Below the pieces are notes generated by a model. That model saw nothing but the letters and a program-made list of their open reading frames with translations. It did not search any database and had not been told where the DNA came from. From positions 558,001 to 622,000 of the forward strand of contig JBGAIB010000001.1 of assembly GCA_044225825.1 (NCBI GenBank): 64,000 nt of DNA, in the 5' to 3' direction. Positions 1 through 8,966 of this stretch are shown piece by piece. Both the position numbers and the translations under genes were made by a program. How positions within the stretch are numbered: the first letter of the stretch is position 1; each line of letters opens with the position of its first letter. This DNA is from Bog-950 sp044225825 (GTDB taxonomy: Bacteria > Bacteroidota > Bacteroidia > Chitinophagales > LD1).

Positions 1-532
1 GCATCACGCCTTCGGCAAGGCTATCAACGGTTAAGCGTGCATCGTTCGTGCCGCAATCGTAATATAAAATAGAACCCGCCAGTTCATCGGGGTTATACCC
101 CTTAATTTCAGCAAGCGTTTGCTCCTTATTCAACAACACATGTTTGGGGAAATGCGCATCAGCTGCCATCGTATCATACAGCGTAAGGCCGATGTTCTTT
201 ACCCATAAACCCAGTTTACTGCCCCTGTGCGGAAACACATAACCCACCGGTTTAACCAGGTGAGGGAATTTTTTCAGTAAGTGCCCGCGCTCCTGTAAAG
301 CCTCTTTAATCAATCCAAACTGCAGGTATTGCATATAGCGTAGACCCCCGTGTATCATCTTCGATGAACGGCTGCTGGTGCCCGACGCAAAATCACCCTT
401 CTCTATCAACACCACTTTTAAACCCTGTTGCACGGCATTCAATAAAATACCTGCGCCGGTAATGCCACCGCCAATAATAGCCACATCAAAGCGCTCTGTC
501 TGCGCCCGTTGTATCAGTGCTTCACGCTTCAT
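1..532 (-). CDS. glpD: Glycerol-3-phosphate dehydrogenase, N-terminal part (cut by window edge)
   Basis: The first 177 codons of an FAD-dependent glycerol-3-phosphate dehydrogenase, which oxidises glycerol 3-phosphate to dihydroxyacetone phosphate and passes electrons to the respiratory quinone pool at the inner membrane. The N-terminus has the dinucleotide-binding motif IIGGGITGAG (about residues 19-28), then EKGDFASGTSSRSSK and IHGGLRY, which are diagnostic of the GlpD/GlpA family. The ATG at 532-530 lies inside the last codons of the upstream FAD oxidase gene, an 11-base overlap that suggests translational coupling. The gene runs out of the window at base 1, so its C-terminal domain is unseen. 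Confidence 0.93.
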   Translation of the reverse strand, partial: MKREALIQRAQTERFDVAIIGGGITGAGILLNAVQQGLKVVLIEKGDFASGTSSRSSKMIHGGLRYMQYLQFGLIKEALQERGHLLKKFPHLVKPVGYVFPHRGSKLGLWVKNIGLTLYDTMAADAHFPKHVLLNKEQTLAEIKGYNPDELAGSILYYDCGTNDARLTVDSLAEGVM

Positions 533-2174
533 CAAACAACTTACCGGGGTTAAGAATATTGGCAGGGTCCACCGCCTGCTTTATGCTTTGCAGTATGCGC
601 TTGGTTACTTCATCGGTGGTTTGCAAATACCAAGGCTGGTGGTCCTTACCCACACCGTGGTGATGCGATACTGCACCGCCATTGTTCACAATCGTATCGG
701 TTACCGTTTTCTTTATTTCGCGCCATTGGGCCATTTCGTTTCCGGCCTCCATAGGGGTTAGCACCGTAAAATAAATACTGGCACAACTGGTATACACATG
801 CGATACGTGCGCCAACAAAATGCCCTGCTGGTTTCTGAAAGCCGTGCAGGTATCTAATGCTAAACGCAGCTTTTTGCGCAGGTCGTCAATCTTATTCCAG
901 GGCACTACGGTTTCCATGGTATCTACCACTATGTTGCGCAGCATCATATCATCGCGCAGATAAGGCAAACCAAAACGGCTACCCTCCCACTTTTTACCAA
1001 GGGCATCGCCCAACAGCATGGCACCGTTATCGCTAAAGGCCCGTTTAGCTTTGTCAAGTTTAGGGCAATCCTCACCGCAATCATCTTCAAAGCGCACCAT
1101 CATTATACAGCCCTTCTCCAGCTTCTTATATTTCAGTACGGCACTTTTTATTGCAGCCTTCAGGTTGGCTACAAAACCCGGGGCTTCGTGCGATAACAAC
1201 GAAAGAAAAAACGTCTCGTGCTCATCGCTATAACGCACTACGGTAGGAAAGATATTTTGCTGCACCAGACTTTGCAATGCATTTAAACCGCTTTGGTAAT
1301 TCGGAAACAAACCGATAGCCCACTGCTTGGTTTTAGGCAGCGGATGTATACGTACACTAACCTCCGTTACAACACCAAACATGCCTTCGCTGCCAAAGTA
1401 CAATCCTTTCAGGTTTACGCCGGCGGCATCGCCTTCGTAATTGCTGGTTTGCAGGGTGCCTGTAGGTGTCGCTACCTTAATGGCAATGGCAATATCTTCT
1501 ATGCGTCCGTAGCCCGAACTCTCCTGACCGGCACTGCGGGTAACTACCCAGCCGCCCAGGGTAGAATACTCAAACGACTGCGGAAAATGCCCCAGCGTAA
1601 AACCCTGTGCATGCAGCAATTGCTCCAATGCAGGACCATAAATCCCCCCTTGAAAAGTAGCTTTGTGGTTTACCTTATCCAGTTGCAAAAGAGCGTTCAT
1701 CTTAGCCATATCCATAGCCAAACGCGGACGCACATCTGCTCCCGGCAAATCAAAATCGCCGCACACATTACTGCCACCGCCAAAAGGCATTACCAGCACA
1801 CCTTCGCGCGAAGCAATCTCCAGAATGCGCTGTACCTCTTCGTGGCTTTGCGGGTAAATTACACCATCCACCACCTGCACCGCTGTACGGCTAACCGAAA
1901 ACAACAGATCCTTATAACTCTTACCCAGGCTTTTTACCAATCGGGTTGCCGGGTTTGCTGTAAAACTAAACGCACCGAAAAGTATTTCCAGTTTACGGGC
2001 ATTATCGGCATTGGCCACCACCGGAAAATTAGCCGGCTCCTCGCGCCGCGTATTCAAGCCAACATTCCAGCGCTGTTCCAGGTGTGCTTTCAGGTTGGGA
2101 TAATCGGTCAGCACCTTGCGTTTTTCGGCAGTGCCCCACTTCCACCAGTCGGGGTGTATATCAATTAATTGCAT
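522..2174 (-). CDS. FAD-linked oxidase related to alkylglycerone-phosphate synthase
   Basis: A 550-residue protein of the vanillyl-alcohol-oxidase/PCMH flavoprotein fold. The FAD-binding segment has PFGGGSNVCGD, then GGWVVTRSAG, GRIEDIAIAIKVATPTG and FGSEGMFGVVTEV. Near the C-terminus is SHHHGVGKDHQPW. The GWV-TR-G, G-IED, K-TP-G and HHHGVGK signatures are those of alkylglycerone-phosphate synthase (AGPS), the enzyme that swaps the acyl chain of acyl-DHAP for an alkyl chain in ether-lipid synthesis. A plain glycolate/D-lactate-oxidase-type function cannot be excluded. I start at the ATG at 2174 (MQLIDIHPDWW); the longer upstream frame adds 31 residues that do not look like a domain. It overlaps glpD, whose product makes DHAP, fitting a DHAP-linked substrate. 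Confidence 0.8.
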   Translation of the reverse strand: MQLIDIHPDWWKWGTAEKRKVLTDYPNLKAHLEQRWNVGLNTRREEPANFPVVANADNARKLEILFGAFSFTANPATRLVKSLGKSYKDLLFSVSRTAVQVVDGVIYPQSHEEVQRILEIASREGVLVMPFGGGSNVCGDFDLPGADVRPRLAMDMAKMNALLQLDKVNHKATFQGGIYGPALEQLLHAQGFTLGHFPQSFEYSTLGGWVVTRSAGQESSGYGRIEDIAIAIKVATPTGTLQTSNYEGDAAGVNLKGLYFGSEGMFGVVTEVSVRIHPLPKTKQWAIGLFPNYQSGLNALQSLVQQNIFPTVVRYSDEHETFFLSLLSHEAPGFVANLKAAIKSAVLKYKKLEKGCIMMVRFEDDCGEDCPKLDKAKRAFSDNGAMLLGDALGKKWEGSRFGLPYLRDDMMLRNIVVDTMETVVPWNKIDDLRKKLRLALDTCTAFRNQQGILLAHVSHVYTSCASIYFTVLTPMEAGNEMAQWREIKKTVTDTIVNNGGAVSHHHGVGKDHQPWYLQTTDEVTKRILQSIKQAVDPANILNPGKLFDEA

Positions 2175-3040
2175 AGCTAAGTTTGCAGGGGTTAAAATAG
2201 GAAAGTGCAGGGGAATGAGGGTAGGTTTGGGGCTGATTATAGTCAATACGGAAAGGCGTAAGCACAATATAACGCTGATGACGCTGATTTTTATGATTTA
2301 GCCAGTTTTCTGGGGTAGTGCTTTCGTTAATTTGAAAAAGGTTACATCGAAATAGGGGGAACCCTTTCCGAAATTCCGGTAGGGGGCCGGGCAGTAAAGG
2401 CAACCTCGACCCAGCCTTGACGTTTGGGGTTATCAACACTGCTTGTGCATGCTTGTGCAAGATTTTGCTTGTGCACAAGTTACAGAAATTTTCATGTGAT
2501 GATCATTTGTGATAAAACGGTCAAAAATCATGGTTTTACGCAAAGACGAGAAGAATACAGTTAATGGAACTTTACACTTCTTTACACGTTTATAAGGGCT
2601 GTGCCAAAAGAGAACATCTAGCCCTAGGTGCGTAGAATGGCTTACCTATGCCGATTACGGTGAGGTTACCTGTGGCATTGTGTTTCCCGGGTTATCAAAG
2701 AACTTATTATTATGTAAAGATATCGTATAAGATTCAAAGTTTCAAATAAAAATACTAATATTTAACAAAATAGATTGACAGGCGATTCCTACTATTCGCA
2801 GGTCCGAAGACCAGCTTCTATACCGTCTTCCGGGTCTCCTTGCCGGAAGACCCGGAAGTGCATAAACAAAATAGTTTAGGGGAATCTAATTCAGAAGGCA
2901 GGGCAAGCCAACAACTAAGCCTGTAAAATACAATGGAAGAACTCTCTTACAACAGAAGCACAGAGCGGAAGATTGCTTCCGGACGATGGCTCTGATTGAT
3001 TTTATTGGAATATCCATCGCAATGACACGCTGTTTTAGAA
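2175..3040. other. Long non-coding stretch with no credible gene
   Basis: About 870 bases between the FAD oxidase and the frdB terminator without a convincing coding sequence. A minus frame at 2161-2478 has no family signature and overlaps the chosen oxidase start. The stretch holds the oxidase promoter region, a tandem-like GCTGATGACGCTGATT sequence at 2274-2289, and a nested inverted repeat at 2825-2855. The segment 2490-2780 is AT-rich and featureless to my eye. Confidence 0.5.
2825..2855. repeat. Nested inverted repeat
   Basis: GTCTTCCGG at 2825-2833 pairs perfectly with CCGGAAGAC at 2843-2851. Overlapping it, CCGGGTC at 2830-2836 pairs with GACCCGG at 2849-2855. The two hairpins exclude each other. 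There is no T-run on either side, so this is not a simple terminator. Confidence 0.6.
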
Positions 3041-3072
3041 AATAAAAAAAGGCCACCCGAAGGCAGCCTTTG
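3041..3072 (-). terminator. Terminator of the succinate dehydrogenase operon
   Basis: Read on the minus strand, AAAGGC with inner CC, a TTCG loop, then GG and GCCTTT is followed by a T-rich run. It sits 24 bases after the frdB stop codon. Confidence 0.8.
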
Positions 3073-3095
3073 TATTTATAACTTGCTGGTAACGC

Positions 3096-3842
3096 TTATT
3101 CGTGGAATAAGGTAGCACCTAAGTATTCGCGGTTTAAGCGGGCAATGTTGGTCAGCTTAATCTCTTTCGGACATTCAGCTTCGCAAGCGCCGATGTTGGT
3201 ACAGTTGCCAAAGCCTTCAGCATCCATTTGGTCAACCATACGCTGGGCACGAAGCGCGCGTTCAGGTTCACCCTGGGGTAATAAAGCAAGTTGAGAAATC
3301 TTAGCCGAGACAAACAACATAGCAGCCGAGTTAGGACAGGCAGCTACACAGGCACCGCAGCCAATACAGGCAGCAGCGTCCATGGCCTTTTCTGCTTTCT
3401 CCTTCTCAACCGGAAGGTTGTTGGCATCCTGTGCTTGTCCGGTATTTACGGATACAAAACCACCGGCAGCTATAATGCGGTCAAACGCGCTGCGGTCGGT
3501 AACCAGGTCCTTAATAACCGGGAAAGCCTTGGCTCTCCATGGTTCCACATAAATGGTTTCGCCATCTTTAAACTGACGCATATAAAGCTGGCAGGTAGTA
3601 GTGCCATGCTGTGGTCCGTGTGCACGGCCGCTGATATACATACTGCACATACCGCAAATGCCTTCGCGGCAATCGTGGTCAAAGGCAACAGGCTCTTCGC
3701 CTTTGTTTACCAGGTGCTCGTTCAGCACGTCCACCATTTCCAGAAAGCTCATGTCCGGATTCACACCATCAACCGTATAATCAACCAGTTTACCTTCGGT
3801 TTGGTTGTTCTTTTGTCTCCAGACTTTTAAATTAACCTTCAT
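3096..3842 (-). CDS. frdB: Succinate dehydrogenase/fumarate reductase iron-sulfur subunit
   Basis: A 248-residue electron-transfer subunit linking the flavin subunit to the cytochrome b membrane anchor of complex II. Three iron-sulfur motifs are in order: CREGICGMC with a later CQLY for the [2Fe-2S] cluster, CIGCGACVAACP for [4Fe-4S], and CTNIGACEAECP for [3Fe-4S]. Length is normal for the family. It is the last gene of the three-gene operon, 44 bases after frdA, and a terminator follows. Whether it runs as oxidase or fumarate reductase cannot be told from sequence; in aerobic Bacteroidota it usually serves the TCA cycle. Confidence 0.96.
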   Translation of the reverse strand: MKVNLKVWRQKNNQTEGKLVDYTVDGVNPDMSFLEMVDVLNEHLVNKGEEPVAFDHDCREGICGMCSMYISGRAHGPQHGTTTCQLYMRQFKDGETIYVEPWRAKAFPVIKDLVTDRSAFDRIIAAGGFVSVNTGQAQDANNLPVEKEKAEKAMDAAACIGCGACVAACPNSAAMLFVSAKISQLALLPQGEPERALRAQRMVDQMDAEGFGNCTNIGACEAECPKEIKLTNIARLNREYLGATLFHE

Positions 3843-3886
3843 AGCTTAATTTTTTATAGAACACAGATTACTCTATCGTTATTCAA

Positions 3887-5824
3887 TTATTTATAAGAAC
3901 GTACCTGTAGTTGAACGTTTTCAAATTCCAGTGGTTCTTTATGCAGCACAGGTTCTTCGCCTACGCCTTTAAATTCCCAGGCAGCAGCATAGCGGAAGTT
4001 TTCGTCATCGCGCTTTGCTTCGCCCGCGTCCTGGTATTCCACACGGAAGTGACCGCCGCAGCTTTCGTTACGGTGCAAGGCATCGGTAACCATCAACTCA
4101 CCCAGCTCGATAAAGTCGGCCACACGGCCTGCCTTATCTAATTCAGGGTTAAAGCTGTTGAACTCGCCCAATACTTTTACGTCTTTCCAGAAGTCTTCGC
4201 GCAGTTGCTTCAGCAGGCCTTTGGCCTTGGTTAAGCCTTCGGCTGTGCGGGCCATACCGCAGTATTCCCACATAATTTTGCCTAACTGCTTGTGGAAGCT
4301 TTCTACCGAGGTTTTGCCTTTAATATTCAGCAGTTGGTTCATGCGGTCGCGGGCATTCTTTTCTGCCTCTACAAACGCAGGATGGTCGGTAGGTATAGCT
4401 TTGGTGAAGATCTCGCTGGCCAGGTAGTTACCAATGGTGTAAGGGATAACGAAGTAACCATCGGCTAAACCCTGCATCAGTGCCGAAGCACCTAAGCGGT
4501 TAGCACCGTGGTCGCTAAAGTTAGCCTCGCCCAGTGCATAGCAGCCGGGGATCGAAGTCATCAATTCATAATCTACCCAAAGGCCACCCATGGTATAGTG
4601 CACCGCAGGGTAAATCTTCATAGGGGTTTGCAGCGGGTCGTCGTTGGTGATGTTTTGATACATCGGGAACAACTCGCCGTAGCGGGCCTTCACCACATCG
4701 ATACCCAAACGCTTGATAGCGTCGCTGAAATCGAGGAATACACCGAAACCGCTTGGCACTATGCCGCGGCCTTCGTCGCAAACTTCCTTAGCGGCACGCG
4801 AAGCAATATCGCGTGGACACAGGTTACCGAAGGAAGGATATTTACGCTCCAGATAGTAATCGCGGTCCTCTTCGGCAATGTCAGCAGCTTTCTTCAAGCC
4901 TTTGCGGATAGCTTCGGCATCTTCTTTTTTCTTTGGCACCCATACACGGCCGTCGTTACGCAGCGATTCCGACATCAAGGTCAGCTTCGACTGATAATCG
5001 CCGGTTACAGGTATACAGGTAGGGTGAATTTGGGTATAGCAAGGGTTACCAAAGTAAGCGCCTTGTTTGTGGGCCTTCCAGGCAGCGGTTACGTTGCTGC
5101 CCATAGCGTTGGTAGAAAGGTAGAACACGTTACCGTAACCGCCGGTGCCTAACAACACGGCGTGGCCAAAGTGTTTCTCCAGTTCGCCTGTTACCAGGTT
5201 GCGGGCAATAATACCGCGGGCCTTGCCATCAATAATAACCAGTTCCACCATTTCGTGGCGGTTATACATTTTAACGTTGCCCAGGCCAATTTGACGCTCT
5301 AATGCCTGGTAAGCACCCAGTAATAACTGCTGACCGGTTTGACCACGGGCATAGAAGGTACGCGATACCTGCGCACCACCGAATGAACGGTTATCTAACA
5401 GTCCGCCGTATTCGCGGGCAAAAGGTACCCCCTGTGCCACGCACTGGTCGATAATATTAACCGATACTTCGGCCAGGCGATAAACGTTGCCTTCGCGGGC
5501 ACGGAAGTCGCCGCCTTTGATAGTATCGTAGAACAGACGGAAAACAGAGTCGCCGTCGTTTTTATAGTTTTTAGCGGAGTTAATACCACCCTGGGCAGCA
5601 ATAGAGTGCGCCCGGCGTGGTGAATCCTGAAAGCAGAACGCTTTAACCTTATAACCCAACTCGGCCAGGGTTGCTGCAGCTGATGCGCCGGCCAAACCGG
5701 TGCCCACTACAATAACTTCCAGTTTACGCTTGTTGGCAGGGTTAACCAGTTTAGCGTGTTCCTTATAATGGGTCCACTTTTCGCTCAGCGGCCCCGAAGG
5801 GATTTTAGAATTCAGTTCAGCCAT
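3887..5824 (-). CDS. frdA: Succinate dehydrogenase/fumarate reductase flavoprotein subunit
   Basis: A 645-residue catalytic subunit that interconverts succinate and fumarate with covalently bound FAD. The N-terminus has VVGTGLAGASAA for the ADP moiety, followed by RRAHSIAAQGGINSAK, whose His is the expected FAD attachment site. HYTMGGLWVD and GLGASALMQG-type segments of the catalytic and capping domains follow. The subunit is of the long B-type (epsilon/Bacteroides/Wolinella-like), longer than the Escherichia coli form. It is the middle gene of the operon, 45 bases after sdhC. Confidence 0.97.
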   Translation of the reverse strand: MAELNSKIPSGPLSEKWTHYKEHAKLVNPANKRKLEVIVVGTGLAGASAAATLAELGYKVKAFCFQDSPRRAHSIAAQGGINSAKNYKNDGDSVFRLFYDTIKGGDFRAREGNVYRLAEVSVNIIDQCVAQGVPFAREYGGLLDNRSFGGAQVSRTFYARGQTGQQLLLGAYQALERQIGLGNVKMYNRHEMVELVIIDGKARGIIARNLVTGELEKHFGHAVLLGTGGYGNVFYLSTNAMGSNVTAAWKAHKQGAYFGNPCYTQIHPTCIPVTGDYQSKLTLMSESLRNDGRVWVPKKKEDAEAIRKGLKKAADIAEEDRDYYLERKYPSFGNLCPRDIASRAAKEVCDEGRGIVPSGFGVFLDFSDAIKRLGIDVVKARYGELFPMYQNITNDDPLQTPMKIYPAVHYTMGGLWVDYELMTSIPGCYALGEANFSDHGANRLGASALMQGLADGYFVIPYTIGNYLASEIFTKAIPTDHPAFVEAEKNARDRMNQLLNIKGKTSVESFHKQLGKIMWEYCGMARTAEGLTKAKGLLKQLREDFWKDVKVLGEFNSFNPELDKAGRVADFIELGELMVTDALHRNESCGGHFRVEYQDAGEAKRDDENFRYAAAWEFKGVGEEPVLHKEPLEFENVQLQVRSYK

Positions 5825-5869
5825 ATCACTTTTATTATTAGCGCCTGCAGGGCAGGCATTTCGAAACGC

Positions 5870-6538
5870 TTATTTCACTAAACCAAAAAACATACTGATG
5901 GGCATAAGAGCAAACACCACCGATATAATAACCGAAAAAGCAACGCCTATCACTTCAATAGCGCCGTTGTATTTCAGGTGGTTTAAACCCAGGCTCTGGA
6001 AGGCACTTTTGAAACCGTGTAACAGGTGCCAGAACAAGGAGAAACAGCCGGCTACATAAATCACTACCATCGGTACCGACTGAAAATGCTCTTGCATACG
6101 CTGGAACAGGTTCAATTCCTCGCCGGTAGCAAACTGGCTGTAACGGTTAGGGATCCAGAAGTTAGAAGCATGGATAATAAGGAACAACAGGATAAGGGTA
6201 CCCAGCAAGCCCATGCTGCGCGAATACCATTTGCTGTTGGCAGAAGGGTTGTTGTAGCTGTATTTAACCGGGCGGGCTGCACGGTTTTGAGCCCAAAGCA
6301 TCAGGCCATCTACAATGTGCACCAGAAAACCGGCCACTAGCACCAATTCCATTGTGCGCACTATAAGGTTAGTACCCATAAAGTGTGCCCAGTGCGAAAA
6401 GGTTTCGCCGCCGTCATTAAACCAAATCATGGAATTAATGCCTGCATGCACGATAAGAAAGGTTATTAGGAATAAACCGGTAATGCCCATAAAGAACTTT
6501 TTACCGATTGAACTCTTGAAAATCACCGAATTGGCCAT
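5870..6538 (-). CDS. sdhC: Succinate dehydrogenase cytochrome b558 membrane subunit
   Basis: A 222-residue integral membrane protein with about five hydrophobic helices, starting with KKFFMGITGLFLITFLIVH. It is the single di-haem anchor that takes electrons from the iron-sulfur subunit to menaquinone in B-type complex II. His residues in helices (LIVHAG, FLVHIVDG, LIIHASNFW, FWHLLHGF) are candidate haem ligands. First gene of the operon. An unusually good ribosome-binding site, AAAAAGGAG, lies 6 bases before the ATG. Confidence 0.93.
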   Translation of the reverse strand: MANSVIFKSSIGKKFFMGITGLFLITFLIVHAGINSMIWFNDGGETFSHWAHFMGTNLIVRTMELVLVAGFLVHIVDGLMLWAQNRAARPVKYSYNNPSANSKWYSRSMGLLGTLILLFLIIHASNFWIPNRYSQFATGEELNLFQRMQEHFQSVPMVVIYVAGCFSLFWHLLHGFKSAFQSLGLNHLKYNGAIEVIGVAFSVIISVVFALMPISMFFGLVK

Positions 6539-6585
6539 AGTTACTCCTTTTTAAGGCGGGGCTAAATTATACCACGAAAGGGAAA
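6539..6585 (-). promoter_or_regulatory. sdhC leader with strong Shine-Dalgarno and a likely -7 box
   Basis: On the minus strand, AAAAAGGAG sits just before the sdhC ATG, which is notable because most genes here lack a clear Shine-Dalgarno. About 25 bases further upstream, TATAATTT is a possible -7 element related to TAnnTTTG. Confidence 0.5.
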
Positions 6586-6713
6586 ATGAAAGCTTTTACC
6601 CTGCGTTTTTTAGCACACCTGTTGGAATTAAAACAAGTTGCGCCTGTAAATACCCCTTATTTAAAACCAATCTAAATACCATTTGGTTCGGTAAGACCAT
6701 TGAAAGACACTTA

Positions 6714-7922
6714 CTAGACCCCATAGGCGTAGTCGTGCAGGTACTGATAGGGCTCGGTTAATATACCGTGATTAACTATGGTAGCCTGTGTAATAACCTG
6801 CGAGGCATCTCCTTTCTGAATTTCGGGAATGATGCGGTTAATAATCATGTTGCCGAAGTCTTCGGAGGCATCACGGGGCAGTTCATTAGGCAGGTTGTCA
6901 ATAGCCATAATGTCTACCGAGCCCTCCTGAAACGTTTGCATCAACTCGCCGGTGTTTGGGTTATACCCATAATATGGATCGGCAATGCTGGAGGCATATA
7001 AGGTAGATGGCACAGAGGCATCAGGGGCAATATCGCAGGTAATGTCGGCAATGGTTTTTATACGGAAATCGGGCTCACGCATTTGCTCACGGCTAAAGAA
7101 CACGGGGATGCGTTTATCCCAGTAGATACCGTTGATCATTACATCGCTGGCTTTGGTAAAGGGGTAAAAGGAGCTCTTATACTCCTGCGGGTTTGCATGG
7201 TAATCGGCACTGTTGAACTTTTCCTGCTCCTCGCGGTAGAACATATCGGCACTGCTAAGCTGGGTATATACCGGCTCTTCGAACTCATTATAACAGAAGT
7301 TGAAGGGAGACACTTTGCGGATCTTCATTACATCCAGCATAAAGGCGGCTCCTTCGCTTACGCGGCCATCGCCGGTTAGCACAATCTTCCAGTTCGGTAA
7401 GTCCAACTTTTCCAATTCCTTCTGTGCCTCAGCAAAGTTGAGGCAGTCGATCATTTGACGAAGGCGGAAGCGGCTGGTGCGAAAACCGATCATACGGATA
7501 GCATGATAAGCACCTACAATACCTGCCCAACGGCCAAACGCTATGATGCGCTTTCCTTTATTATCCTTCAGGCACTCATAGTCAATCAGTCGTATCTTCT
7601 TCTCGATGATGGCTTTCATCATCTTGCGGTTATGCGGTTGCTTTTTAATAACGTGGGAGAAGAAGAGGTATGTTTTATGCGGTATAAGAAGCGCGGGTGG
7701 TATTTCCTTTACGCCCATCAGTATATCACAATCTGTAAGGTCCTCGGTTAGTTCAATGCCCTGGTAGGTAAACTCCTCGTTGGTAAAGCAACGGTACTTG
7801 CAGGGCTGCACCACCACTTTTAAGTCGGGGTTGCGCTCCATTAAGAACTTGCATTGCGATGGGGTTAAGGCCACGCGCGAATCGTGCGGCAGCTTCTCTT
7901 CACGTAGTATTCCGATCTTCAT
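6714..7922 (-). CDS. Alanine dehydrogenase/saccharopine dehydrogenase-family NAD(P) oxidoreductase
   Basis: A 402-residue protein with an alanine-dehydrogenase/transhydrogenase-type N-terminal domain (MKIGILREEKLPHDSRVALTP) and a Rossmann segment around VLTGDGRVSEGAA. The ending with LPNELPRDASEDFG resembles lysine-forming saccharopine dehydrogenases (Lys1 type), in which a comparable LPRE/LPRD motif closes the substrate pocket. An amino-acid dehydrogenase is therefore likely; whether the substrate is alanine, saccharopine or something else is not resolved. It lies 34 bases after the VOC gene on the same strand and may share its transcript. Confidence 0.75.
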   Translation of the reverse strand: MKIGILREEKLPHDSRVALTPSQCKFLMERNPDLKVVVQPCKYRCFTNEEFTYQGIELTEDLTDCDILMGVKEIPPALLIPHKTYLFFSHVIKKQPHNRKMMKAIIEKKIRLIDYECLKDNKGKRIIAFGRWAGIVGAYHAIRMIGFRTSRFRLRQMIDCLNFAEAQKELEKLDLPNWKIVLTGDGRVSEGAAFMLDVMKIRKVSPFNFCYNEFEEPVYTQLSSADMFYREEQEKFNSADYHANPQEYKSSFYPFTKASDVMINGIYWDKRIPVFFSREQMREPDFRIKTIADITCDIAPDASVPSTLYASSIADPYYGYNPNTGELMQTFQEGSVDIMAIDNLPNELPRDASEDFGNMIINRIIPEIQKGDASQVITQATIVNHGILTEPYQYLHDYAYGV

Positions 7923-7956
7923 AAAGGCAAATAAAGCAAATCCAATTTTCTACGGC

Positions 7957-8310
7957 TTATAGGCTTTGTCCAAACGTAAGCAAGTTGTTATCGGGGTCAA
8001 GCAAAGAGAACTCGATTTGCCCCCATGGTTTAACCTGCAGTGCACCATTAGGATGTATCTCAACGCCTCTATTTATTAACGCCTTATAGAGCGGCTCAAT
8101 TTCGGTAGTGCGAATATAGACCTGACCATAATTGTCGTTTGGGTTAAGGTCGAGCGCCTCGAAAAAGTGAATTTGAATAGCCTCCTTTTGAACCATAAGG
8201 TAGCCTTCATAATCGCCACCGTATTGCTCAAAGCCCAGCTTAGTTATGTAGTATTGTTTGGTGAGCGCCTTATTGCGCATCGGTAGTTTTGGATGGATTG
8301 CAACGAGCAT
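7957..8310 (-). CDS. VOC-superfamily (glyoxalase/bleomycin-resistance-like) protein
   Basis: A 117-residue single-module vicinal-oxygen-chelate protein. The pattern is typical of the bleomycin-resistance/glyoxalase branch: MRNKALTKQYYITKLGFE at the N-terminus, IQIHFFEALDLN in the middle, and WGQIEFSLLDPDNNLLTFGQ at the end. Members bind metal or small hydrophobic drugs as dimers. No substrate can be assigned. The gene directly precedes the amino-acid dehydrogenase gene. Confidence 0.78.
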   Translation of the reverse strand: MLVAIHPKLPMRNKALTKQYYITKLGFEQYGGDYEGYLMVQKEAIQIHFFEALDLNPNDNYGQVYIRTTEIEPLYKALINRGVEIHPNGALQVKPWGQIEFSLLDPDNNLLTFGQSL

Positions 8311-8428
8311 ATGTCAACACATTAATTGGTTAAAGCATTCAGACATCAGTAGAAGCAAAATTATGATAAAAGCAGCGGGCTAATTACCGCATAAAGGCCC
8401 GGATACATATAATGGCATGTAAATTGAG

Positions 8429-8436
8429 TATCTTTG
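8429..8436 (+). promoter_or_regulatory. tmRNA promoter, -7 box
   Basis: TATCTTTG matches the Bacteroidota -7 consensus TAnnTTTG and lies 20 bases before the mature tmRNA 5' end, leaving room for a short 5' trailer removed by RNase P. Confidence 0.65.
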
Positions 8437-8455
8437 CATAGTTCTTTGAATTATT

Positions 8456-8825
8456 GGGGCTGACCGGTATTGACGGGAAGCATTGACGGTAAACCGGCGT
8501 GTCGTGGGTGTGTGATACCACGTAAATCCATTACGCGACTCTTTTTTAAATGGCGAATATAACTACGCCATGGCTGCTTAATCTTAGAGATTAACTAGTC
8601 ATTTGTCCTGCGCTTGAGGCACCATACACAGCGCACTGACAACCAAACTCTGGTGACGCCCTAAGGAAGTTTCATTCCCTTTCTTAGACGTGTATGACGA
8701 ATGTAAGATGAAGGTTGGAGGGTTACTTATCCGGCCTGATTCCGACAATTAATAAGTATCTACACACGTAGAAAGTCTATCGACAACTTATCCGGACGTG
8801 GGTTCGAATCCCACCAGCTCCACCA
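8456..8825 (+). ncRNA. ssrA: Transfer-messenger RNA
   Basis: A 370-nt one-piece tmRNA for trans-translation rescue of stalled ribosomes. The acceptor stem pairs GGGGCTG at 8456-8462 with CAGCTCC at 8815-8821, with the discriminator A and encoded CCA at 8823-8825. The T-arm is GGGTTCGAATCCC at 8800-8812. The tag frame at 8552-8581 reads GGC GAA TAT AAC TAC GCC ATG GCT GCT TAA, giving GEYNYAMAA, of the form seen in Bacteroidota and ending in the AA recognised by ClpXP-type proteases. I saw no internal split, so it is not the permuted two-piece type. Confidence 0.97.
8807..8823 (+). repeat. att-like repeat within the tmRNA 3' end (copy 1)
   Basis: AATCCCACCAGCTCCAC, the end of the tmRNA T-arm and acceptor stem, recurs exactly at 8967-8983. 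Duplication of a tmRNA or tRNA 3' end is the standard scar of site-specific integration. Confidence 0.7.
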
Positions 8826-8830
8826 TAACA

Positions 8831-8932
8831 AAAGCAAGGCTTAAAAGAAGGGCCAGAGGTGAAGAAAAATGAAAGCATCGTTTTCATTTTTCTGAACAAA
8901 GGTCCTTCAGCACGATAGTGCAGCCTTGCTTT
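8831..8932 (+). ncRNA. Long nested hairpin downstream of tmRNA (structured RNA or terminator)
   Basis: Three helices nest. AAAGCAAGGCT at 8831-8841 pairs perfectly with 8922-8932. GAAGGGCC at 8847-8854 pairs with GGTCCTTC at 8901-8908, with one G-U pair. AGAAAAATGAAA at 8863-8874 pairs with 8882-8893 around a 7-base loop. A mini-hairpin CAC-GATA-GTG sits at 8911-8920. The 3' end runs into a T-run, so it can stop tmRNA transcription, but it is far larger than a normal terminator. It lies wholly between the two tmRNA-end repeats. Confidence 0.6.
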
Positions 8933-8966
8933 TTTATTGTACCCCACCCAAAGGATCAATCCCATT

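Noticed and set aside
1293..2168. 291-codon plus-strand frame antisense to the FAD oxidase
   Set aside because: Shadow frame; the opposite strand encodes a well-conserved flavoenzyme.
2161..2478. 105-codon minus-strand frame upstream of the FAD oxidase
   Set aside because: Composition is not protein-like, there is no family pattern, and it overlaps the oxidase start in another frame.
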